Assembly: GCF_014201315.1 (NCBI RefSeq)
Contig: NZ_JACHDY010000001.1
Span: forward strand, 806,001 to 870,000
Direction: 5' to 3'
DNA from: Edaphobacter lichenicola
GTDB lineage: Bacteria > Acidobacteriota > Terriglobia > Terriglobales > Acidobacteriaceae
Length of the DNA: 64,000 nt
Shown: positions 28,501 to 36,190 of the stretch, piece after piece
Layout of the letters: the number at the start of each line of letters is the position of its first letter
How positions within the stretch are numbered: position 1 is the stretch's first letter
The notes under the pieces: model-generated
Told to the model about the DNA's origin: nothing
What the model saw: only the letters and a program-made list of their open reading frames with translations
Databases searched by the model: none
Made by a program: the position numbers and the translations under genes

Positions 28501-28945
28501 CCTGAACCGGAAGATCCTCGACCTGTTTGGTCGAAAACGTCTCCCCGAGGTTCGCGTCGTCGGTGGAGAGCGGAGCCGTACTGGCGGTGATGGTGACGGT
28601 CTCCGTTGTCGACCCGATCTTCAGGTCAAAGTCCGTACGCACGGCAAGGTCCACCGATACGGGAACACCCACCGTCTGCTCCTTCTTGAATCCCCCCTTT
28701 TCGACGGAGAGATCGTAGACGCCGCTCTTGATGAAGGTAATGGAATAGTAGCCCTGCGAGTTGGTAGTCGCCGTATACTTCACCTGCGTGGCCTCTTCCG
28801 TGGCCGTGACCTGAGCACCCACGACTGAGCTTCCGCTCGCGTCAACGACCGTCCCCACCAGAGCTGTGTTGTTAGCGATCTGCGCGGATGCGCCCGATAC
28901 ACCCAGAAGACACATCAAACAAATCCGTAGAAGAACTTTGTTCAC
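25547..28945 (-). CDS. Oar-like TonB-dependent outer-membrane receptor with carboxypeptidase-regulatory domain
   Basis: About 1132 residues. I chose a GTG at 28945 because GGAGGT sits six bases upstream and the signal peptide (LLRICLMCLLGVSGASAQ) begins at once. A CarboxypepD_reg-like domain follows (ALVGTVVDASGSSVVGAQVTA), then a TonB plug (VEDLPVQGHNALEVAALASN, NDLTLDGVSIMNN). The large beta barrel has many W/Y-rich strands and ends SLQLAGKFIF with the terminal Phe usual for outer-membrane barrels. Such receptors are very common in Acidobacteriota and are presumed to import glycans, peptides or large organics with TonB energy. No SusD-like partner is adjacent. It lies between the two-component genes and the exported enzyme genes, so it probably imports their substrate. 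Confidence 0.93.
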   Translation of the reverse strand: MNKVLLRICLMCLLGVSGASAQIANNTALVGTVVDASGSSVVGAQVTATEEATQVKYTATTNSQGYYSITFIKSGVYDLSVEKGGFKKEQTVGVPVSVDLAVRTDFDLKIGSTTETVTITASTAPLSTDDANLGETFSTKQVEDLPVQGHNALEVAALASNVTIGSKTSYSGNPPGVDFIGAGQRETQNDLTLDGVSIMNNLGNVTPARPGTDMISEVQMQSGNYPAQYGAYLGVHINLVSKVGTNDFHGVVYDYVKNTALNAHNFLDSPTQKKAPLNYNQYGFTLGGPVWIPKLYNGHNKTFFFGSYEKLNQKAQSAGTSTVMTGAQEGGDFSALGTLNPDGSCTGICLKDPYNKNAYYLNNQIPASELSTPAALIAKKYEAYVPLPNVAGINNNLNNVYFPNNLFIAQTLERVDENIGERVRLFVRYHWQNLTYANGNQVPVAGGYGPGNSRNLAIGYSHVITPRLVNDFHFGINKFLTDSLNYWYVNNLKGAGTSLGIPGFNYDTTTGNLGIPNVQLTSASGMNIGNNGTNWFQDDRTLDGYDQVSYTRGKHSIMAGLELRKLTLGRAATNESLGLFTFNGTLTGDSRADFALGLPASDQTPVSTIKGSVGEWRDGFFVLDNWQATSKLTINYGLRYDLPTVPYSLNGYARLLNADQTALIPPTTAQTPGAFTPTPGFKLASATHDNWGPRLGIAYRATDKTVIRGGAGFYYNANQLNSFTLLSSNYPLGAFVGYSAIGTKLSLADPTAGAASSSSAAGIPGSFQSAVQYDPKNKTQRSYQWNVSVGQELWRGAAFELQYLGSHSLHLDISDYTNLPINPSGNEIASYKTTKPTLNSRRPNQLFGSIRDLNNIAYSHYNGLTTIFRQRLFHGLSGQASYTWSHDLDIGSDSNGGGTASQPFNIKADYGNSNWDIRHRFVGVMTYDLPSFKGRNRWVQETLGGWQLNDIVNLQTGMPFNVVLGYNSAGFDQGTTRPSFVHLASAHCSLHNYITGNKTSCIDATAYTLPVAPQTLNSSGGIVAYNYGFGNTSRNTLHGPGFSYDNLSLFKDFGLRERMKIQFRAEALNVFNHPSAANPNSSNGSGNPTLNAASQSSTAVSTSGFGQVIGVQTLPGELSGARSLQLAGKFIF

Positions 28946-29051
28946 AGCACGACCTCCGAAAGACGTCCGTTGATTTATTAACAGTCCATTCGCCTGGTTT
29001 ACAGAGCGAATGCGGTAGCCCACCGTCGGCTGATTCGGCAGGTACAGCGGT

Positions 29052-29085
29052 TCAAATCCCAGGTTGAGGATTAACAGGGATTTGA
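29052..29085. promoter_or_regulatory. inverted repeat upstream of the TonB receptor gene
   Basis: Perfect 9-bp arms TCAAATCCC and GGGATTTGA separated by 16 bases, about 107 bases upstream of the chosen GTG. Position and symmetry suggest an operator, perhaps for the adjacent LuxR-type response regulator. That is inference; no second copy was found elsewhere by eye. Confidence 0.4.
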
Positions 29086-29130
29086 TTACGGGGTCATCTG
29101 ATTGTCATTAGGCTGTTGCCATGTCTTTAG

Positions 29131-29148
29131 CTAGGACAAATGTCCTAG
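29131..29148. promoter_or_regulatory. 18-bp perfect palindrome after the response-regulator gene
   Basis: CTAGGACAAATGTCCTAG, symmetrical over its whole length, 5 bases past the stop of response regulator 2 and about 190 bases before the receptor start. Dimeric LuxR-type regulators bind palindromes of this size. It could also be a weak terminator, but no U run follows. Confidence 0.4.
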
Positions 29149-29153
29149 GCTCG

Positions 29154-29777
29154 TCAGTTCAGGTGGACAAGTCCGCGCTGAAAGGCGTAGATCGTCGCCT
29201 GAGTCCGGTCGCGGGCACCCATCTTATCGAGCAATGAGCTGACGTGAATTCTCACGGTCTTCTCAGCGATGTGAAGATCCTCGCCGATCTCCCGGTTACT
29301 AAGTCCTCGCGTAATTCCGGCGAGCACCTCGCTCTCGCGTGGCGTCAACTCCAGAACCGGTGTGCGTTCGGCCAGGCGGTCGAGCGCAAGGTGAGGAAGA
29401 TACCTTAGTCCCCGATCCACGTTCTGGATAGCATTCAAGAGCTGTTCTCCACTCGCATCTTTATTCAGATATGCCATCGCGCCGCTTCGTACCGCACGAT
29501 AGATATCCTCGCTGCCCTGATAGTTGGATAGCACCACGATGCGAGCGGAGGAATACTCCTTGCGAATTTGATCGATTACTTCGAAGCCGCTGAGCCGTGG
29601 CAGGCGCAGATCAAGTACCACCACATCCGGACGCAGACTCCGGTACATCTCAACGCCTGTCTCACCGTCGCTGGCTTCACCAATAATCTGAATCTGCGAA
29701 TGGCCCGAGAGCACCGAGTGCAGCGCCATGCGAGCAAGAAAGTGATCTTCGATCAGCAACACACGAATCTGTTTCAT
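29154..29777 (-). CDS. NarL/LuxR-family response regulator 2
   Basis: 207 residues from the ATG at 29777, which overlaps the stop of the sensor kinase gene in an ATGA junction, so translation is coupled. The receiver domain has LLIEDHFLARMAL, phospho-acceptor Asp in DVVVLDLRLPRLSG and Lys in AYLNKDASG. The C-terminal helix-turn-helix has ELTPRESEVLAGITRGLSNR and KTVRIHVSSLLDKMGA. Together with the upstream kinase this is a complete two-component system placed directly before the TonB receptor gene; 208 bases separate its stop from the receptor start. Control of the receptor and enzyme genes is the simplest reading. The two palindromic elements in that gap are candidate sites. Confidence 0.94.
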   Translation of the reverse strand: MKQIRVLLIEDHFLARMALHSVLSGHSQIQIIGEASDGETGVEMYRSLRPDVVVLDLRLPRLSGFEVIDQIRKEYSSARIVVLSNYQGSEDIYRAVRSGAMAYLNKDASGEQLLNAIQNVDRGLRYLPHLALDRLAERTPVLELTPRESEVLAGITRGLSNREIGEDLHIAEKTVRIHVSSLLDKMGARDRTQATIYAFQRGLVHLN

Positions 29778-32700
29778 ATCCCTATCCAACGTATAACATG
29801 ATGCTCCTGCCTTAGCGACTGTCGTGCGGCGTTGAAGGACACCTTCACTGTCACCTCAGTACCGGCCTCGGCAGAGGTCTGCAGCCGGAATGTGCCTCCG
29901 ATCTTTCGCGCCCGCTCCTCCATCACGGGAATGCCGAAGTGGCCGCGGCGCGAGCTGTTCGCCTCCGAGCCCTGAAACCCGTGCCCGTCATCGTAGATAG
30001 AGAGGCTCAGCGAATCGGCTTCATACCTCAGCAGAATGAGAATCCGTGAAGGGTTGGCGTGACGAATCGCATTCGAGACCGCCTCCTGGCCAATACACAC
30101 AAGATGATGGACGCAGCCCGGAGCAAGTGGTTGCTCCTCACCCTCAACTTCAAAGGTAGTCTTGAAACTCTCCTGGAGCGGATTAGCTTCAAGGACGCGA
30201 CCAAGCGCTCGTGATAATAGATTGGTCATCTCGTCAGCATCGCGCAGATCCCAGATGATTCGTCGCGCCTCCGCCTGGCAGTGCGAGACCATGCTTCGAG
30301 CCAGCTCACACGACTGAGCTGCAGGAGTAGAGCTCGAATCACTGTCGCGAAATAACTTCGAGGTCGCCTCCAACTGCCACGAGATCGCGGCAAACCCAGC
30401 CATCAGCGTGTCGTGGCACTCGCGAGAAATACGATTCCGCTCTTCCAGTACGATGCCGATTCGCCCCTTCATCAATTGAAGACGACGTCGAAACAATTGC
30501 GTAGCAAGAGCAAGAACGACAAGACAAAGACCGGCAGCGAAGTACCACGTCTGGTAGAAATAAGGCCGCTGTTTCACCTCAACCGTGCTCACCGGAGAGG
30601 TCCAGTCTTCCCCGCCGGCCCGGGCCTGCACCTCAAACCTATAGGTCCCCGGCGGCAGGCGGCGGTAGCGGGCCGTATGAGCGCGCGTATTCGTCCACTC
30701 CGCGTCATAGCCTGTAAGACGATAGCGATACTCCACATGCGCCGGATTCGAGAGCAGCTTGGCATTGAAAAAGAACAGAATGTCAGGCTGCCCCGCCTCG
30801 AGTTCGATCCGCGAATCGCCCGTCCTCGTCTCGGTATCGGCGGCATCGGGATCGCTCGACAGTGTCCAGCCCGTGATTGTCGCGGCCGGACTTATCGTGC
30901 CTAGCTTCTCGGCAACATCCGTCGTATGTACGAAGCTCTTGGTCGTCGCAAACCACAGAGTCCCGTCAGGCTGAAGCGCAGAAGACGGCTTCGAGGGCCC
31001 ACCACACTCTGAGGACCGCATTCCATCCGCCTTCCCCAGAATCACAACTGATAACGGGTGCTGTCGACCGTCGATCACCGCATGCAGCTCAGCCACCGTA
31101 AGGCGCACGATCCCTCGATAGGTGCCAAGCCACAGATGGCCGTCCTGATCCTCCGTCGCCGTGCTCACCGGTTGCGTGGGCGCGTTGACGTTGCCAGGCA
31201 GAGCAACCGCATGATCCTGCCTAATCGCAACGATTCCGCCGGCTTTGGTCCCCGCCCAGAGATATCCTCCACTATCGAGCACCAGCGAAAGCACATACGG
31301 ATGAGGAAGGCCGGAGACCGCCGATACCGTTCCATCCCGAACACGATACAGACCACTGCTCGTTCCAACGAGAATCGAGCCGTCTTTATCCTCGATCAGG
31401 CATGTAATCAGCTTGGTCTCGACGAACTGTCTACGATTTCGTTGATCCGGCTGGCCCTGCGGAAAATACAAAACCCCTGTGTAAGTCCCCACCCACAGGC
31501 CGCCGTGACTGTCAGCAAGAATAGAACTGACAGCATTGCCTGGCGACTCGTTGCCAAGCAGATAGTGCCGATAAGAGTGGCCGTCGTAGCTGTAGATTCC
31601 ATCGAACCACGTTCCTATCCACATTCGCCCCTTCTGGTCTTCGGCAAGGGCTCGGATCGCCGTAGTGATCGGCATGCCCGGAGGACTGGCAGGAATGAGC
31701 TGGCCGTTGTGCCGCCGAAACAAACCGTTCCCCCAACTTCCAAACCACAGATCGCCGCGGCTGTCGGCAAACACATTGGCGGCGTAGGAGGCGTGAAAAC
31801 CCTCAGGTTCTCCAAACGGCGCAAGCGCTCCTTTATGCCATCGGCTCAGGCCACCGGAGAGCATCCCGACCCAAAGGTTCTGCTCGTCATCCATAAACAG
31901 AGTTCGGATGGCGTCATCAGGTAGTCCATTACGCGAGCCCCAGTGCGAGAGCCCGTCTGCAGCAAAACGCCACACCCCATCGTGGCGGGTCCCCATCCAG
32001 AGATCTCCGGCGGAATTGCCGAGCAGACCAGTGATGGGACTTGCGAGGGTTGCACGCACCATTGGATCGAATACAGGTGCCTCGCCGCATAATACGCACT
32101 TGCGTGGAACCAGCTGCACCAGATGAGTCATCGTTCCCACCCAGATCCGCTGTGCCGCATCGCGATAGACCGCGACCTCAGTATCGGAGGCCGATCTACC
32201 AACCGGATAGCGTTGGACCTTACCGCCTTGCCAGTGGTAGAGCCCCGAAGAGGTAATGAAGAACATCCCTCCATGACCGTCCTCGGCGAAGGGAGTCGTG
32301 ATATCACCGGAGATCATTCCGGCGCCGGCAACCGCCTCGAGGTGATTGTGAACGAATCGCTCAATCCCGTTTTGGGTAGCGATCCACAGCACCCCTTGTG
32401 CATCCCGATAAAACGTTCGAATGCGCTCATTATGAAATCCGGCCTGTTCGCTGATTGGAACAGTTCCGGATGCGGTAAGGTGCAGTATCCCGCTACCATC
32501 GGTTCCAATCCAGAGATCGTCATTGCCCTCCGGAAGCACCGCATTGATAGCTTCATTGTCAACGAGGCCACCGACCACAATGGGAAGACTGTGAAAGTGC
32601 TGTCCGTCGAAGGTGGAGAGCCCCGATCCGGTAGCAAGCAGCAGCAGTCCATCCGGCCGCTGCGCAATCATCCGGACGTTATTGTCAGGCAGTCCGTCCT

Positions 32701-32962
32701 CGATCTGCCAGTCCTGCTTCTGATACTCGGAGAGCCTGAGCGGAGACGATGTTAGCGCCCGTGCCCCACCTGCGAACATCCCCGCAGCTAAGCAAAGAAG
32801 AAGACACAGAATCAGTCCCCTGCCACGACGAAACTGGCTCGCAGCAGAGATCGAACCCACGCGTCGCGGAAGACACGCTGTCGTCGGGGCGTAAGAGTCA
32901 CGCTCCACTCGAACGGGATGGAATCGCCTGGTCAATATCCAGATAGATCTCAAGGCGAACAC
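29774..32962 (-). CDS. beta-propeller sensor histidine kinase 2 (Reg_prop/Y_Y_Y/HisKA_3)
   Basis: About 1062 residues from a GTG at 32962; the exact start is uncertain because no ATG precedes the signal segment (GLILCLLLCLAAGMFAGGARA). About 600 residues of propeller repeats follow (for example QDWQIEDGLPDNNVRMIAQ and many LWVG/LWIGT units). Then come a Y_Y_Y domain (VEYRYRLTGYDAEWTN), a membrane span (YFAAGLCLVVLALATQLF) and the kinase module. Its phospho-acceptor His is in RNRISRECHDTLMAGFA, and the ATPase has GQEAVSNAIRHANP and YDDGHGF. The sensor part is periplasmic and probably reads a ligand released from a polymer or imported by the receptor. The MFS gene ends 43 bp upstream, so all three may be cotranscribed. 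Confidence 0.92.
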   Translation of the reverse strand: MFALRSIWILTRRFHPVRVERDSYAPTTACLPRRVGSISAASQFRRGRGLILCLLLCLAAGMFAGGARALTSSPLRLSEYQKQDWQIEDGLPDNNVRMIAQRPDGLLLLATGSGLSTFDGQHFHSLPIVVGGLVDNEAINAVLPEGNDDLWIGTDGSGILHLTASGTVPISEQAGFHNERIRTFYRDAQGVLWIATQNGIERFVHNHLEAVAGAGMISGDITTPFAEDGHGGMFFITSSGLYHWQGGKVQRYPVGRSASDTEVAVYRDAAQRIWVGTMTHLVQLVPRKCVLCGEAPVFDPMVRATLASPITGLLGNSAGDLWMGTRHDGVWRFAADGLSHWGSRNGLPDDAIRTLFMDDEQNLWVGMLSGGLSRWHKGALAPFGEPEGFHASYAANVFADSRGDLWFGSWGNGLFRRHNGQLIPASPPGMPITTAIRALAEDQKGRMWIGTWFDGIYSYDGHSYRHYLLGNESPGNAVSSILADSHGGLWVGTYTGVLYFPQGQPDQRNRRQFVETKLITCLIEDKDGSILVGTSSGLYRVRDGTVSAVSGLPHPYVLSLVLDSGGYLWAGTKAGGIVAIRQDHAVALPGNVNAPTQPVSTATEDQDGHLWLGTYRGIVRLTVAELHAVIDGRQHPLSVVILGKADGMRSSECGGPSKPSSALQPDGTLWFATTKSFVHTTDVAEKLGTISPAATITGWTLSSDPDAADTETRTGDSRIELEAGQPDILFFFNAKLLSNPAHVEYRYRLTGYDAEWTNTRAHTARYRRLPPGTYRFEVQARAGGEDWTSPVSTVEVKQRPYFYQTWYFAAGLCLVVLALATQLFRRRLQLMKGRIGIVLEERNRISRECHDTLMAGFAAISWQLEATSKLFRDSDSSSTPAAQSCELARSMVSHCQAEARRIIWDLRDADEMTNLLSRALGRVLEANPLQESFKTTFEVEGEEQPLAPGCVHHLVCIGQEAVSNAIRHANPSRILILLRYEADSLSLSIYDDGHGFQGSEANSSRRGHFGIPVMEERARKIGGTFRLQTSAEAGTEVTVKVSFNAARQSLRQEHHVIRWIGI

Positions 32963-33005
32963 ATATTTCTCTGCGTTGCAAGCGAATCCGCTCCGAACGG
33001 ACTTG

Positions 33006-34394
33006 CTAAGCGTCGAGCGGACGTTCCGGATGCACCGTCAACCAGCAAAGCGCCCCTATCACGGCCAAGACCGCAGCAAGGGCAAAAGAGGTCGTCCAAC
33101 CGAAGCGCTGGGCGATCCACGGAGTCAGCGACGCCGTCACCGCACCCCCTATCTGCCCTCCCATATTCACCATGCTCGAAAACACTCCGGAGCTGCGACC
33201 TGCGATGTCGATGGAAACAGACCAGAACGAACTCTGCGACAGATACAACGCCCCGGCCCCGCCTGCGAGGATGACTCCTGCAAGCTGCGGACTATGAACC
33301 ATCGATCCGATTACTAGAAAGCATGCCGTCGCAAAAAGCGCGACCGACGCCAGACCAGCACGGCCGATACGCAGCCCATACCGATCCGTTAGTTTGTCGC
33401 TGATCGCCCCCCCTGCCAGACAGCAGATCGTCATCGACAGGAATGGAAGCATGGAGTAGCGCGCGCTCGATTTGAGATCGAAGCCCCGCACCTGTGCCAT
33501 GTAAAGAAAGAACCAGCTGAAGAAGATCCACGCGACATAGCCGAAGCTGAAGTAGCCAATCATCAGCGATGGAAGATCGCGGCGATGGAAGATCGCACGC
33601 CACGAAATCTCAACCGTTTCGGAACTGAGTGCGCGGTGCTCCTGAACGGTACCGTTGATTCCGGCGTGAATCTCGCTCAGCTCCAGTGGGCCGACATCGG
33701 GGTGCTCCTCGGGGGTATCCCGCGAGTAACGCCACCAAATGGCTCCCGCGACCAGACCTACAATCGCACTGAACCAGAAGGCCGCGCGCCATCCGTGATG
33801 GGTGATCAGCCACGTAAGCAGTGGTGGAGTCAGGCCGCTGCCGGCGCCGACTCCGGCAAAGATAAGCCCGTTGATGAAGCCGCGCTCGCGAATCGGAACC
33901 CATCGAGCAACAAACTGATTCGCCGCGGGATAGATCACCGCCTCGCCTGCGCCCAGCGCAAACCGGATCGCAATAAGCAACATCACCGCATGCGAGATCC
34001 CTGAAGGCAGCATCGCCGTCAGCGCCGTCGCAATCCCCCACCACAAAACTCCAAGGGTCAGAACCCGGCGCGGGCCAAAGCGAGCCGCAAGCCATCCCGC
34101 CGGAAGCTGAAAGCCCGCATACCCAATAAGAAACGCGCTGAAGATCCAGCCCAAACGCTGATTCCCCAGTCCGTACTCTTTACTGATCTGTATCCCGGCG
34201 ATCGAGATGTTGGTTCGATCAAGAAATGCAACGCCACTCAGGACGAAGAGCCAGAAGGCAAGCAGAAACCTGACTCGGGTATGGCGTTCGAAATACACTG
34301 GTGGTCCTCCTACCGCGATACGTGGCCCGGACAGATCTTTGCAATCGACTCTGACAGAGCGCTCCGACCTCCTATTGAACAATGCCTTGAGCAT
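33006..34394 (-). CDS. MFS transporter, anion:cation symporter (ACS)-like
   Basis: 462 residues from the ATG at 34394, with about 12 membrane segments. The first segments have the ACS pattern FLDRTNISIAGIQISKEYGL, where the D-R-x-N-I element is usual in hexuronate, glucarate and phthalate carriers, followed by FSAFLIGYAGFQLPAGWLAARFGPRR and ARWVPIRERGFINGLIF. This points to symport of an organic acid with protons. It is first in the minus-strand locus that contains the exported PLP/RidA/RraA enzymes, so uptake of the acidic product made in the periplasm is a reasonable inference. The 236-bp gap upstream is divergent from the FAD oxidase gene. Confidence 0.88.
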   Translation of the reverse strand: MLKALFNRRSERSVRVDCKDLSGPRIAVGGPPVYFERHTRVRFLLAFWLFVLSGVAFLDRTNISIAGIQISKEYGLGNQRLGWIFSAFLIGYAGFQLPAGWLAARFGPRRVLTLGVLWWGIATALTAMLPSGISHAVMLLIAIRFALGAGEAVIYPAANQFVARWVPIRERGFINGLIFAGVGAGSGLTPPLLTWLITHHGWRAAFWFSAIVGLVAGAIWWRYSRDTPEEHPDVGPLELSEIHAGINGTVQEHRALSSETVEISWRAIFHRRDLPSLMIGYFSFGYVAWIFFSWFFLYMAQVRGFDLKSSARYSMLPFLSMTICCLAGGAISDKLTDRYGLRIGRAGLASVALFATACFLVIGSMVHSPQLAGVILAGGAGALYLSQSSFWSVSIDIAGRSSGVFSSMVNMGGQIGGAVTASLTPWIAQRFGWTTSFALAAVLAVIGALCWLTVHPERPLDA

Positions 34395-34630
34395 TTCTCT
34401 TTAGGACTTATGACCTATATCGCTTGCAGAGCTTCGCCTGATGAAACTCAACGCTGCCTCTCCATCGACGTCGACAAAACTGGAATCTGACAGCTAGGTC
34501 ATTTAGCCTACTTGAGAATCGGCCGCTCGCCCGATGACAAATTACAGGCGCTGCTGTCGAATTCGCTCTAGTCACTGATACATACTCTTCTGGCCGTTAC
34601 CTTTGTGGCAATTGAGATGAAATAAACAAG

Positions 34631-36166
34631 ATGCCCATTATCATTACACGCGACGACCCGCGATACGTGAGCTTGCAAAAAGGCCACAACGCGCGATTCC
34701 CCGAGACCGAGCTCGACGCTGCAAAACGGATCTTCCTGTGTGAAACCTCCGCCGACGCGGCTGTTGCTCTTCAGCAGATCGTGAGCTCTGGCCTGCGGCC
34801 CACCATACGCAGCGGAGGTCACTGCTACGAGGACTTCGTCGCAAATAATCCCGGGGGCGCTATTCTGGATCTCAGCCTTCTCTCCGGCGTCAACGACAGC
34901 AGAAGTGCCCCGCCCTACCGGATTGGTCCCGGAGTGCAGCTCTGGAACGGATACCTCGAGCTCTACAAACGCTACGGTGTAACGCTTCCCGGAGGAACCT
35001 GCGGCACCGTTGCGGCAGGTGGCCACATCAGCGGCGGAGGATATGGTCTCCTATCACGGCTTCATGGGCTCTCCTCCGACTGGCTGACTGCGGTAGAGAT
35101 TCTGACGATCAATGGGAGTGGGAAGGTAATTCCCCGCCGAGTAGACGCCCGCCACGAGGCCGACCTCTTTCGCGCCTGCCGGGGCGCAGGAGGCGGTGGC
35201 CTGGGCGTGATCACTTCCTACGAATTCGACAAGCTCCCTCAACCACCAGTGGAGGTCGTCGAAGCTTACATCTCCTTTCCGTGGGAGGGCATGACAGAAG
35301 AAAAATTCGTATCGCTCCTGAAGACATTCGGAGAGTATTGGGAGACCCGCGGCCAGGATCCCGAGACCTGGGGGATGTTCGCGGTCCTGGTAGTCGCGCA
35401 TCAGGCAGGCGGAGGACACATGGGAATGTCCATTCAGTTCTGTAACCCCAACGGCACATGCCGCGACCTGACCGTGCTCAACGACTATCTGGACCGCTTT
35501 CTCCAATGCGGCTCCCCGGCATCTCCGGCAGATGGCACTGGCCATGCAGGACTCGCAGCCAGAAAAGACGCAGGCGACCCTCTCTGCTCCGGTGTCCACA
35601 CCGTCCGACGACGAAACTGGCTCGACGCCACAGGCGGCAACAACAGCTCCGGCAGCAGCACCCGCGCCAAGTACAAATCCGCCTACATGAAACGCGGCTT
35701 CACCCAGGCCGAGGCTCGCTGCATCTACAAACACATGACCCGGACGATCCCGAACGTCGACCTTCGTGGCTCGGTGATCGAAATAGACTCCTACGGTGGA
35801 GCGATCAACCGCAAAGAACTCCTCGAAACTACCTCCGTCGCGCAGCGAGCCTCTGTACTTAAGCTCCAGTTCATGACCTTCTGGGGAGATCCTGAAGACG
35901 ACGCCGGAAGACTTCAGTGGATCCGCGACCTTTACAAAGATCTCTACTCGGGCCCCGACTCCGACCCCGACCACAAAGAAACTCCTTGGTGGAGCTCCCG
36001 CCATGAAGGCTGTTACATCAACTACCCCGACCGGGATATGCTCTCCTATACCTACTGGCCTCAGCTCTACTACGGTCAGGGAGAACTCTACCCATTCCTC
36101 CAGACCGTAAAACGAAAGTACGACCCCAACAACATCTTTCATCACGCCATGTCGATACGCCCCTGA
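34631..36166 (+). CDS. FAD-dependent oxidase of the berberine-bridge/glucooligosaccharide oxidase type
   Basis: 511 residues. The PCMH FAD-binding domain has the His attachment motif TIRSGGHCYED (near residue 63) and the second, Cys attachment site in PGGTCGTVAAGGHISGGGYG. Both are typical of enzymes that hold FAD by two covalent bonds, such as glucooligosaccharide oxidase. The C-terminal BBE segment ends VKRKYDPNNIFHHAMSIRP. There is no signal peptide, so by sequence it is cytoplasmic. Enzymes of this type oxidise the C1 hydroxyl of sugars to lactones, or related alcohols. The next gene, 24 bp downstream, encodes a lactonase-like propeller, which fits. The ribosome site is weak. Substrate not known. 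Confidence 0.85.
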   Translation: MPIIITRDDPRYVSLQKGHNARFPETELDAAKRIFLCETSADAAVALQQIVSSGLRPTIRSGGHCYEDFVANNPGGAILDLSLLSGVNDSRSAPPYRIGPGVQLWNGYLELYKRYGVTLPGGTCGTVAAGGHISGGGYGLLSRLHGLSSDWLTAVEILTINGSGKVIPRRVDARHEADLFRACRGAGGGGLGVITSYEFDKLPQPPVEVVEAYISFPWEGMTEEKFVSLLKTFGEYWETRGQDPETWGMFAVLVVAHQAGGGHMGMSIQFCNPNGTCRDLTVLNDYLDRFLQCGSPASPADGTGHAGLAARKDAGDPLCSGVHTVRRRNWLDATGGNNSSGSSTRAKYKSAYMKRGFTQAEARCIYKHMTRTIPNVDLRGSVIEIDSYGGAINRKELLETTSVAQRASVLKLQFMTFWGDPEDDAGRLQWIRDLYKDLYSGPDSDPDHKETPWWSSRHEGCYINYPDRDMLSYTYWPQLYYGQGELYPFLQTVKRKYDPNNIFHHAMSIRP

Positions 36167-36190
36167 AGAGTCGAACCACAAGGAACTCCG

